From the NCBI GenBank assembly GCA_024663395.1, contig JANFAH010000046.1, positions 310,001 to 374,000 of the forward strand: a DNA stretch of 64,000 bases, read 5' to 3'. The position numbers were made by a program, and so were the translations under genes. Origin of the DNA: Pisolithus tinctorius (lineage: Eukaryota > Basidiomycota > Agaricomycetes > Boletales > Pisolithaceae). This document shows, piece by piece, positions 43,466-55,300 of the stretch (position 1 is its first letter; each line of letters opens with the position of its first letter). The notes under the pieces were generated by a model. The model searched no databases and was not told the DNA's origin. It saw nothing but the letters and a program-made list of their open reading frames with translations.

Positions 43466-46171
43466 ATGGCCTCTTCCGCACGTGGGGAGGCAGCTCCGCT
43501 TCGATTGTCATGTCGCGCACTTCTCGGCATATTCCTTTTGGCGACACCTGTCTCGTCGATATGGCCATTCTCACCCAAACGATTCTCGAAGAGTGCGCTT
43601 ATACAAGCAGGCCCGTTAGGACTGGATGACGGCGGACGTATAATTACTTTCGGCGATTTTAATGGGGATCAATTGTAAGTGCGACTGAGTGCTGTCGTTT
43701 ATCTGACATCTCACAGAAGATCGTGCCAAGCCTGGACGTGTTGTCTCTTGACTCAAGTCAGCAGGAACTATCTGTTTACCTCTGGAATCACGGTATGTAC
43801 AGTTCTCCGAGGCTCTGGGAGTGAACTTCATGGATCTCTGCAGACGACTTTCTATTTCAGAAAGCTTCCTCCATCCAACATCCAACCCCTATTTCTAACG
43901 TTGTTCCCGGCGACTTCACGCACGACGGGAAGCTAGATATTCTGGTCATGAGTGAAGACACGTGGCGGGATACACTAAACATGGCCCTTTATCAGGGTAA
44001 TCATGACGGAACCTTTGGTGCGCCCTCCTGAAATTCGAACCCGTTGTAGAATATAATGTGTTTTCTGTTCGCTAGCCTCTCAGCCTATATCAGTGCCACC
44101 ATCCACTCTTGCACAACCTATTCCTGTCGACATAAATGGAGACATGAAGATCGACCTGTTAGGGATACCGACTGACAGACGAGGGTCCTCTAATCCCATG
44201 CGAGTCTGGAAAAACAGTTGGAATGTATCGAACAGCGAAGCGCCCTTGTTTGAGTTGTGGGTGGCGCATCTGTAGTGCGGGGGGTTGTACACTGACGTCA
44301 CTGTAGGACCGATCCACTGTTCAACGGATCTCAGTGTACTCTTGTGTCCCCGCATAGCAATGCGGCGATAGACCTGAACGGGGATTGTCTTGCAGGTAAG
44401 AGAACTCCTTGCATTCAACAGTCCGTCTACTGAGCGCGTCAGACATTTTTCTGGTATGCGACGAGGGCTCTGGACAACGGTCGTTTCAAATATGGGTGAA
44501 CAACAAGGACGCGGGGTTTACGTTGGCGCAGCACGCGACGCTCCCCTCCGGAGTCCAAGCTATCTCATTCGCTGACATCGGCAAGTGCATAGAGGCCGGT
44601 ATCCCGTTGCAGTCCACTCATTATCGACTTTTTTTTAGACCGGGATGGTTCGATCGACATGGTTTTTACAACGTGCTCTCACGTATCTTCAAGCGGGGTC
44701 GGTTCTGGCTGTTTGCTCAATATAGCCTACAACAAGCAGTTACCTGTCTGTCCCCTCCACGACCTCGCCTAGTGTCAATAAACAAGGCCAGCCAATATGT
44801 AGATTGCCTGTGGATCTTTGTAACGCAGACCCCAATTTCCGTTTTGACCTTAGCACCAGTCAGGATAACAATGTAGGATCTCTTCACTTAGTTTATATGG
44901 CATGTCGCTGATTGGTTGCTGCCACGTTCCTAGGCGCTCACACGGATCCCAGTACACTCGCTTTTGGAATCCACATCACAATCCATCGTTGTCCTTGATA
45001 CCACATTTTCCCCTTCTATTCCGCTACCTATCCGGCTAGGAGATATCAATTTGGACGGCTTTCCCGATCTCATGCTCATTGTTGCCGATGGTGGCGCGCG
45101 CACGCCGAAGCTATTAGTATCGGAGCCATGTGCTAAGGGTCTCGCCGGCTGTGACCAGAATGGGCGTGGCAGGCGTGGATTCAGGTTGGTCCACAAGGAC
45201 ACCGAGAGCTTGGAGGCCATCAAAGATGCCAGAGGTGTAGCATTCTTGGATCTAGACGAAGATGTGAGTCAAACTGTGGTCTTTAAAAGTTCCGGTGTCA
45301 GTGATGCGGTGTCAGGGAACGCTCGATATTCTAGTGCAGAGGACGGGAGCACAAGGCGAGGGAACTGTATCGCTCATACAAAACAACTTCTATTACGATG
45401 CTTTCTTCCTCAAGGCGATCGGTAGGTCACTTTGGTGTTTGGTGTGCCTCCTTGGCTAATCATGATAGTGCTGAATGGCGCATGTGACGGCGGATGGTGT
45501 TCGTTGCCTAACGGTTCTACATATCTGGTGAGCGTAATATCGCTGTTTTTGTGGGACTCGCTTACTGATTCGCGATGAAGCCTTTCGGCGTAAGTTACTC
45601 TGGCGCTTCGTATAAATACACCGTCCTTGGCACAGACGGTCGACGGTCTGCTGCTCAAGGTGAACTTATCCGCACGTCTACGTCTCCTGTGCTGACGATA
45701 TTGAATAGTGGGCCAATTGCCCCAGACATCTTATCATGCCCTTCAGGTGCCGTATGCGTTCCTAGGTCTCGGCCGCACGAACAATTATATCGAGAACCTA
45801 TTTGTTGGGTCGACGAAGCACACGCAGGACCACTACACCAACATGGAGGGTGTCATTCCGAACTCGCGTCTCGTGATTCACCCACCACCAGGCAAAGATT
45901 CTGGATCGTGGAAACGCGAGTTGTATCTAAGACCGGGCGAGTGGATACCCTGGGTGACTCTGACAGTCATCATTACGACTGCGATATTGGCAATCATCGT
46001 GTTCGTGTTACATCTGAATGAGAAGGTGTGTCATGGCCTTCTTTAGTTGGACATTGACGAATATTTTGCTGACCTGTGCCCTCATTTCCCGTTCTTCTAA
46101 CGCCTTCGTAGAGAGAGGATGAACTGGAGAGAAGGAAGGCGTCACACCATATTAACTTTGATGCTCTATAA
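43466..46171 (+). CDS. ITFG1/TIP (T-cell immunomodulatory protein)-like type I membrane protein, 13 exons
   Basis: Exons: 43,466-43,674, 43,731-43,792, 43,844-44,017, 44,076-44,256, 44,307-44,395, 44,443-44,580, 44,639-44,872, 44,934-45,263, 45,316-45,421, 45,469-45,527, 45,581-45,659, 45,709-46,025 and 46,112-46,171. The N-terminus has a hydrophobic signal/anchor (LLGIFLLATPVSS). FG-GAP/VCBS-like repeats follow: GDFNGDQ, VVPGDFTHDGKLDIL, DINGDMKIDLLGI, DLNGDC, DRDGSIDMV, GDINLDGFPDLM and LDLDEDGTLDIL. A conserved block QVPYAFLGLGRTNNYIENL comes next. One transmembrane helix lies at about WVTLTVIITTAILAIIVFVL, with a short basic tail ending HHINFDAL. These are hallmarks of the eukaryotic TIP/ITFG1 family. 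The intron after 44,580 is GC-AG. Exon 7 needs one C fewer in the run at 44,752-44,755 to stay open, so a frameshift or sequence error is present. Function in fungi is unknown. Confidence 0.88.
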
Positions 46172-46360
46172 GACGAGTTCCATGTAGGTTGGTAGTCTGT
46201 CGAGTATACTGCGAATTCCGAACGGTGATCAATGGATTCTTACCGGGAAGGCCGGTACGTAATTTGAACCACGTCCGAACATAATAGTCTTTCTTCTGCC
46301 TCCATTGACTCTAAAGGGCCCTCGTCTCTCCCTGAGATATAAGCCCACTAAACTGAAATG
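46165..46360 (+). repeat. Short direct repeat left of copy C
   Basis: It begins with the last codons and stop of the TIP gene (CTCTATAAGACGAG) and resembles 48,928-49,160: CTCTATAGAACGAG, AGGTTGGTAGT, GTACTGCG-like and CGTCTCT(T/C)CCTGAGAT are shared in order. Identity is moderate. Together the pair brackets copy C. Confidence 0.55.
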
Positions 46361-46910
46361 ATCACAGCGAATTTAATGAAGTTGTTGAAAGCACAACCAC
46401 GCATATGCCCACTGTTATTCCGTACTCCATCCATTGCCTCAAAGCGACGAAGGAACAGGAACCCTTCACTAGTTTTGGTCGTCGAACCCGAAATTATGTT
46501 AGCAATCCTGAAACATTTTGACCCGCTGCATCAGGTTTCGACGCCGTATTTCCATGGCGTGACTACGCACAATAAGGTATCTGTGGGCAAGGGCAAAGGC
46601 ATGGATTGTCGCCGGTCGCGACCACATTTTACGGGCCACAGGACCATCCCACTTAGTTCGGTATGGTGGCCGACTGGCAGCCCTCCCCCTGATCCATACG
46701 TGGATATGTACACTATCTCTTGCTGACTCGTTCTCTACCCGCTTTTCTCGAGTCTCCCTCCGTCCCTACTCTCATCTCCCCCCCGTTAAGAACGTCAACC
46801 CTCGTACAGCTGCATCATCGCATTTGAATACAATCCAACGAGTACAACGTCCGTGAAAGGACCAGGGCGACTCTTCGTCGTTATCTGCGACGAGGGTTCA
46901 CGCACGCTCC

Positions 46911-48137
46911 ATGTATTCATTTCCGGATGCACAGGATGCTGATTCCAGATTCGGTATGCACATTCCGGAACAAGCATTTCTAGTCGTCGGCACGGTGTCT
47001 TCAGACATGCAAGTCAACTACGGTTCTGCGAACCCCCGAGTGCCCGCTCCTGATATTATCAAGACAGAAGACTCCTTGTTTTCTTTCGATTCTTCAAACG
47101 AGCGATCACGGACTTACTTTGGGGCTTCGGTAACTGCCCATGAAGCTCAGAGTTGGAGCCACGATTTTAGCAAACCTCCTACCCATGATGTTATCGAAGA
47201 AATCATTCTTCAGAGCAGACGCGACAAAGACACCATACCTTCCGACGACGCCGACTTGGGCAATGATGCTGCCGAATATGTGCCCCCATTAACTGGACAT
47301 GCTCATGCGGACAACGCTTCACGCATGTGCTACAGCATGAAGCCGATAAGGAGTTCAATGCACGATATCGCATGGCCCCTAACTTACATGTATCTTGTTC
47401 ATGTTATCCTGGATGTTCTACGTGATATGCACGAAACTTGCCGGTTGATCTTGCCGAAATGTATCCCTGCTCCCGGTGGACTACATCGGTTCCAGCCGCA
47501 TCATACAAGGCCAAGGTAGTTGGGCGGCTCTCGTCCCCAGCAAGGCGGCTGCTTGGAATATCATCCGTGGACGTGGTATTGACAAGTTATTCTGGCCTCT
47601 CTTCAGCCATCCAGTTACCGGTCTCCCCGTGGCAGTCCCGTCGGAAGCATAAGCTTTGGTACAGCAATGTATATCACCCGATTGATGGTCACTGCCATGT
47701 TCTGAGTGAACCTGTTTCACGTGCTACCCCAATCACGTACTGGTCGTGCCACCGATCTTTTGGTGGAGTGCTTGGGTATGTATCTGCTGCGTTACATCGA
47801 TAACGCGATGACACCCCAGGAAAGCTGGGACAGGGTTTCGGATGACGAGAAGACCAGGATCTACCGCAACTTCGCCCTGCATGTACCAGCGGCGTCTGAG
47901 CTGTGCAGGCAGTTCCCGATCGTGAAGTTCTCCTACATCAAGTTCGATGGGAATTTCATCGGCCGTGCCGATATTTTCTTTGCGAAATTAAGATCGACGG
48001 AGGCTGCAATAAGACCGCAACACAATACCAGGGCAGGGGTGGTTGACAATAATCTTGACATGCAAAACATCAATTGGGACGATATCGGAGACTTGGATGA
48101 CGGCGACATCCTCTCGTCCGCATCTTCAAGGCTGTAG
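46911..48137 (+). pseudogene. Unknown-family protein, copy C, pseudogene
   Basis: The ATG at 46,911 opens MYSFPDAQDADSRFGMH and the family core is recognisable to the end: KPPTHDVIEEIILQSRRDKD, DNASRMCYSMKPIRSSM, PLTYMYLVHVILDVL, DYIGSSRIIQGQGSWAALV, RGIDKLFWPLF, HPVTGLPVA, LLRYIDNAM, FPIVKFSYIKFDGNFIG, and the acidic tail DDIGDLDDGD. Lesions: a 1-nt frame change near 47,465, another near 47,648, and TGA at 47,703-47,705 where copy A has Gly (ATGTTCGGA). The tail is complete and in frame with the second half, so C shows the family's normal C-terminus. Upstream sequence (about 46,525-46,790) and downstream sequence (about 48,600-48,690) resemble those of copies A and D. Confidence 0.82.
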
Positions 48138-49312
48138 TGCAAGGTATTTCACTGGGTAGGGAAACCGCACTGACCTCTCAACTGCCTGCCACACAGAAAG
48201 GGTCGTGATCCCCCAAGTTATTCCTGGACGCATCCTGGTCCAGGTCTGAAAGTTGTTTTGTCCCCCGAGTTTTTGCCGGACCGAAAGAGCCGGGCCAACT
48301 AGATTGGGAATCATTGCTCTTAGGTGGCCGTGTATTGGGGTTCATTTCACGCCCCTACTTGAATCATGACGAGCGACTTGCAGCGATCTCAGGTCGAAAT
48401 GGACATGGACAGCGGCGCACGTTGTTTGGTGGTTGATGTCAGTGATGATGGCGGTTCACACCCGGTCACTACAACACCTCTCCATAGCATTGAACTTTAC
48501 ACTACCTAAGCCATATACATAGCCTCCTGTAACATGTCGCGGGGTTATTTCTCGTGAAACTACTTCTCTACTCGTGTTTGTACTTGTAGCGTCCAGGAGC
48601 GCCCGGAGGGCTTTTGGTATTCGTATAATTGAAATCAGTTCCTACGTTTCACCGTGTTTTACGCACCCCCTTTAATGCACATGGGATTATAAGCTTTTTA
48701 AAGCTTTGAACTCGCTGCGCATCACGTGACGTTCCTAGGGCTTGAATAGGTTGGTCAGAATCCCACGGCCCACTTCCAACTGGCGGTATGGAATGCGATC
48801 TCACGACTACGCCTCTGTACATGGTTTTTCTAGGCAGGCAGCTCTGAAAAACCATACGCTCAATAGCCGTTGAAATGAACCCTACGAAACCTTTTTTACA
48901 CGGCGGCGTCTTATTTGGTATCACTCTATAGAACGAGCTCATGCAGGTTGGTAGTATGGCAAGCGTACTGCGGAGTGACTGACGAACTCTTGGTCTCTTA
49001 CTGGGAAAGAGTGCCCTAGCTCAACGTTATGGCGGCATTACGTATTTTGAATTGCTTCGGAGCACCACAGTTTTTCTTTGTCGCCGTTGTCCCCTCACAC
49101 GACTCTGAAGTGCGCTCGTCTCTTCCTGAGATGGACTCCAAGCTCGCTAAACAGAAGCTATGAATCTACTGTTGCATTCTCACTGGTAACTAATTTCCTG
49201 GAAATGTCCCCTAACACTATCGTACAGCTTGTACATGCCGTAGAGCAACTGGACAACGAAAGCAAAATATCTATGCGTAGCAAACAGCTCATCCCCATTT
49301 ATATGTTGCGTA
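48138..49312. other. Intergenic with direct-repeat partner, no gene
   Basis: No coding region is seen. About 48,600-48,690 resembles the sequence downstream of copy A (6,240-6,330). The piece 48,928-49,160 is the partner of the direct repeat at 46,165-46,360. It lies between copy C and the 3' end of the DUF3638-type gene. Confidence 0.45.
48928..49160 (+). repeat. Short direct repeat right of copy C
   Basis: It is partner of 46,165-46,360, which contains the TIP 3' end. It looks like a decayed fragment of the TIP gene tail and downstream flank, so copy C plus about 2.7 kb is bracketed by direct copies. Confidence 0.5.
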
Positions 49313-52300
49313 CTACTCAGTTTGTCGCTCATCTTCAAAGTCTTTTTCCTCCAACAATCGTCCATCCAGAATTTTCCCCATGTGTGTCGCTACGAAGTTC
49401 ATCCCTTTCCTACGCAGGTCGGTAACATAAAGGAGGAAAGGAAGGGGAGACCTCTGGAATGAGCCAATAGATTGTGCCTTTCGAGGACGATGTGCAGGTA
49501 GTATGAATCCATCACACTCGACCTCCAAATCCCCTTCATCGGCGAGATCCTTGGCATAGACGCAGAGGAAGCGAACAAAGCCGAAGATATGTCTTGTAGT
49601 CGCGTAGGTACAGCTGCCCAGCAAACAAGTTGACCTGGTCTACGAGTGAAGCGGGTGCAATCCAATCCAGGGCAAGCGGGAGGGATTGTGTATAGGTGCA
49701 GGTCGTCACACGGGCGCATTCTCGCTTGAGTTCGCGGCGTGTAGACGTGCAAACATACGGATCCGCTGCTTCTGATTTCTGGCAGTAACTCGTCTACTTC
49801 GAATGGGCTAAGGATGACGAGAGTAGGGTGCCCATTTGATTGGCTCGAGAGTACCCAGTTAACCGGACGGAGGTACTCGCCAACATCCACTTGTCTTCCC
49901 CTTACCACAGTGCAGTAATCGGAAGTTGCAAAGAGATGTCGGGACCACACCTCCTCTTCTTGGGTAGGTGCTGTGGCTTCGCAGAATGAATCCAAACATC
50001 AGAACGAAGGCGGTTGAATTAGGAGTAATCGTGCCACTGCGCACGAAACTATGGACATCCGCAGAAACCAGATGCACTGGCTGGGGTAGCTGGCGGGGGT
50101 CGTTCCACTTGCGTTTCACGTTCTATTTCATGTACAATTTCTCGTTCCTGTTCCTCGTTCATATTCAAGTTGCTCGAGGAGGAAACGCCAAGCTCTTTGC
50201 AGCGCTGTTCGATTGCCTGGGATAGGACAGTGTTGGTTGTGGCGTAGAAGTGGATGGCGCATATAGCTCTTCCAGGGTTTTCGCATCTGGTTGACACCAG
50301 GTAGCAGGCGAGCTCTGTGGCAAGTTATCTCGTCCGCTGCAGAACTTCGACCACGCGCGGTACCGCAAAGCATGGTCTCTTCCCTGCTGAGCCCAGTAGG
50401 GAGCACTGTTTTGGATCTCCGTGCACGTCTCGCCCATGGCCCACAACAATATGTCTGATGAATGTATCGTGTCTCCGTCACTTTTTCCAGCTGCATGTCG
50501 AATACTTCGATCTACCTCGAGGGGACCGAAAAAGATCACAGAGTGACCATGCCCAAGTTTGCGCATGCGCATACACCCTGCCACTAAGATCAGTGGCATG
50601 CCTTCATCAACCGATCCCATGGTCATACCTTGAGTAAGGACGGTCTTTTGTAACTTTGGGCCCCAGAGTGACTGCTGCACGGAAACCGATCGGAAACTTG
50701 ATGTCGGTGCCTCGTGTATGCGCGTCGTCGAGATATATGATGCATTCATCCAGTCGACTTGCATATGGTGAAGCTGAAAATGATTGTGTGTCTCCTCCAC
50801 GTGAGAGCACGGTCAGCTCATCATGGTCGTTGAAGTAGATGGCGGCAGGCACATCGGGTTTCAACTCCAGCCAGAGCTTCCACAAATTCCTTGTTTTGCA
50901 GCTCCAGCACTTGAGCGCCAACATCCAATACTACGTGTATTTCGGGCTTTTGTTCCTCTACGAAGCTCAAGGAATTCACGAGTAGTTCGTCGCCGACCCT
51001 CTGTCGACGATGTTTGCACGTATGCGTCATTCTCTGGCCTCAGGAGGTAGGCGAGAACTTTCGCATTAGTAGCGCGCTGGTGATCAAGCTCACATTGTAT
51101 AGTGGAAGTCGGTAGCAGATAGCGGGCATCGTTCGTCCCAGAAAATCCTAACGATGAAATTATTAAAGGAGTTTGTAACTGAGCCATGCACTTACCGGTG
51201 GTTACGTGAGCCCGCTCCTCTGCGAGGTCCCACCCGCCGCTAGACAGCTTTGAGGGGAACTCCTTAGCCTCCTTCGGGAAGACAACTTGTGAAAGATAGA
51301 AGTCGATGATCGACTGATTGTACGAGAATATCGGAATAAGGTGGTCTTTCCACTGGTCCAAAGACTGGGTGTTGATGCCACTGGTCTGACGGAGGTGTTC
51401 AGGAACGTCAAGACAATCGCGGACCCATGAGTGGTATTCCTGGTCTGGATTGTCTAGCATGAACAGGCGATCGAAACATAGCTTCAGCTGCTCTTGATTC
51501 AAGCCACCATAGTAGTACGAGAGACAGGTAAGCACTATGGCAACGTCTGGATGACCAAATTCTGCTCTCGGTGCTGGGATGTCCTTCGCACGGTAAGGGA
51601 CGGCAAGCATCGTCCGAGGAGGTGCGAGTCCGTAGCCAACGCGCCACCTTCGCTCCATTAGTGCAAACGACAAGATTCCAGATGCTAGAAGTCCACGTAA
51701 ATGTAACAAGGACATCCACATGGCGGTGCCTCCACAGTAGTCCTGTATCATTCGGACTTCGGAAGGGGCAACGTCCATGCGGGTGATAAAGTGGTGAATT
51801 GCAGTACTCTCATTTCGACCGAAGTTGAGTAAGCGTCCATCAACGACGTCCTTGAGCAATCCTAGAAATAAGCTCTTCGCCTGCCTGTTCATGGAGAAGA
51901 CGGATGTGAGGGAAAGCACCACTGCGACGAGGTGGCATTGCTCGTATTCCACATCAGAGCGGGAAAGTGTTCGCGGAGCATGGGGGCATGTTTCTTTACC
52001 TAGGTGGAGTATCCTGTTGCGTAGTCGACCACCGAGTAGGGAGAGCCATCTAGAGGTCTCTGTGAACCAATAGCATAGATTAATTGATTTCGAACGTGCA
52101 GGATCTCATCACTTTCATCAAGGATATCGCGAACGTGTGAGTGAAGCCACCGCTGAGTCTGCAATAGTTGTTCAGCGATGCCCGTGGTACCATCTAGTTG
52201 TTTCTCGACGCTCAGTAGCTTGAATGACAGGATATGTTCTGGTTGAACTACAAGGATGCCACGTTCGCGCATGCACTGTTCTAGGATTGCCTGGACTTCT

Positions 52301-55300
52301 CTGGCGCTCGAACTGTCTATCTTCAAGGATCTTGAAAATGGCAGGTAAAAGACTCGTCTATTGGCGAGGCCACCAAGTCGATGTACGAGTAAATGGAACA
52401 TTTGGGAAACGAGGGCTTTCGGGACTACCACTCGGACGAGTTGGTTTCCATCCGCAAGGACCGAGGCCGTTGCTGGCACGATTACTGAGGACTTGCCTTC
52501 GCCCATATTCAACTGCAAAACAGTGTTCTGGCCGGAACGAGGAGCTATCATTTCTAGCGCAACATCTGCTTGGACAGGACGGACTAGGAAGTCTCCGTCC
52601 AGCTGAAATGTGAATAAGGAGGTGTGAATAAGCTTCACACAGAACAAGTAGTGACCCAAAAAAAATTACCTGGATTAATAGCCAGTCCACATACGACTCT
52701 GCTTTCCAACCATCGCAACCGGTATTCCCTATTTCCTTGTGTAAATCTTCAGTTGCGCCATTCTTTGCCAAGGTAAGCATCCGGCGAGCGCGCTGGTACT
52801 CCAATGCGAGCTTCGCGAATGCTATCAAGCAAACTCGCCAGTCACGAGACAATCGAGTTTGCGACGTCGATGCGAGGCAACCTAGGAGAACCTTTGCTGT
52901 GACGCGCGGCCACCGGCCAGATTTGTGGATTGCGTGGTCGCTTGTCGTTTGCGGACCCAAGGATTCTGCAAGTGATATTAGAGTGGACGTGTACATTGCC
53001 CTGCTCTGCTCATAATGGGTCCTGAGCGGCTCTACCAAACATTGGAGAGCATCTACTTCTAGAGTTATCTGATCATGACTAAGATGGTCGGCACTCTGTT
53101 GGAGTGCATCTGCATACATAACCTGAAACACCGAGTTTGCATTCTTGCGAAGGTCATCAATCAACCCGCTGAATAAGTAAGATTCAGGACGGTGTATACA
53201 CCTAGAGTAATATAATAAATACCAAGTTAGGGACCGGGAAGGGGTCAGGGTGAGTGGCAGCTTCGGGGGCGGAGGCACAGCAGGCACACTACGATGGAAA
53301 AGGTCCTCCAGGGTCACCTCCCGGTGGGTTGGTTGGTGACCTTGCGAAGATGGTACGAAGGAATATTGACTAGCGAGTGAAGTCGTACCAAGAGACCCCA
53401 TGAGTGGGCGGGCAGGGTTCCCGACCAAGGATTGACTCCACGCGATTCAAGTGATTCTTTAACTCCATGTTCCGGTAACAACTCGCAAATAATTCGCAGA
53501 GATCAGAATCCAATGCAGCAGGTGTAATACCAAGAGGGGCATAGGAAGCTAGGAGCAAGGAGGCTTCATGCAGGGCCATGCAGCAGTCACTTCCGCAATT
53601 ATTTCGCTCTTTTCCAGCTGGAGCTTCTCCCTGTACACTTCTGGAGTTACGTAGTCCTTGTAGGGGTGTTCCTGCTGGGAAACGAGTCTGTCCAATGCAC
53701 ATGATGAAGGTCTGTACCCATCAGAGAGGGTGTAAGCTGGGTGGTCAGGTGGATTTTCATCCCTGAATTGAGGCATCGTTGCGAACTGCCAGTAATGTAC
53801 CGACAACGTCTTCGAGCTTCGGAGAGGCATAAGCCATGGCAGACAGAGAGAATATGAGTTGAAAACGATGCTGTGGTGCCTGACTCCTACGACAGCTATC
53901 ATACAGTGGAAAGCCAGATCGCAGGAAGGTCTGGGGACAACCATTTTCTGTTGTAAGCGCAACGAAAATCCCGGTGAAACACCTGTCACAGCGTTCCACG
54001 AGTCAACTAAGGCTTGGGTGTTGTTCACTGGACGTTTTTGAGTTCGACCAATGGTAAACAGCAAGGGCAGTGCTGTATACACGGAATTCATCGGCGGACG
54101 ACAGTTGTATGTCCCTTGCCTCGTAAACAGAGTCAGATTCACCACCTGGAAGGGGATTATCAGACGACGGTGGATAAAGCACGGCAGCCCTGATTGCAGC
54201 ACGACGAAGTAGATGGTCATCGCATGGTGGAAAGAGTGGGGTAGATCGACCACCTTCGGAGAGTGGGGTGGATCGGCCATCTTCGAAGAGTGGGGTAGAT
54301 CGACCATCATGGAAACCTCCTAGTCGTTGCTGGATCTCCTTGATAGACGAACAAGCAAGGTATAAGCCATGGTGCTGAGATGCAACCGGGAGTCCTGCCA
54401 GCCAATGCACAGTTTGCATGTGCCTCAGATGTACGGGATACCACATTCGAGGAGTGGTCAATCCCGCAATGCGACACAGGAGTTTAGCGGAGAGAATATC
54501 GAACTTCATGAACGACCGGCATGCAGCAGAGTGCAGAATGGATAGAGCTTCCTCTGTACCTGTTCTTTTCGTTAGAGGGTCCACGGAGCACGCTTTGCTG
54601 GTCAGTGCATGCAGATAGGCTCGATAAAGATTGCCTGCAAGGCCAGCGCTGCCAACCAGGCATCCAAGGTTGGTATCAATCCGGAATATTTGGTATCGGA
54701 ACCGCCTGCGCGCTGGACCCGATATATCGATCGCGACCTTTACATGATTTTCTTCCCTTGTGGACGACGCATCCCCTTCTGGTACAAGAACGAGCCTCTG
54801 GACACCTTCATCGGCTAAATTGGCCTTGGGTCGCAAGACTAGCTTGTTTGCTAGTCCGATCATTGTTCCCGCAGATTGGTTTTCATCGTACACCATGCCA
54901 CGAGGATGATGGCACTCCAGCTCCCAGTCGTCATTAATGAAGAAAGAAAGACCGTAGCGCGGCAAGGTGACAAGCACCCCTGACTTTTCTAGCACGATAA
55001 TGAGGTTTCGGGGATTTTCCAAAGGTTGAAGCCGCTCGGACAACATCCGCCAAGTTTCACTGCGGACATCAAGGAGTGCAACACCTCTCTTAGTCATTGA
55101 ATGCCGTCCAGGTGAAAAGTGAAGCGTCCAATTGTCGGGGGACGACCCCCACGGATTATCATTAGGGCGAACCTCCATCATTTGAGTCTCGAGGTTGATC
55201 CAGTGTACGTGGTTCTCGACCAGTTCAGCAGGGAGATCGGATGCCAACTTCTGAGGAGGAATCAGCTCCAGAACATTCTGCTCAGTTTCTTTTTTGGCCC

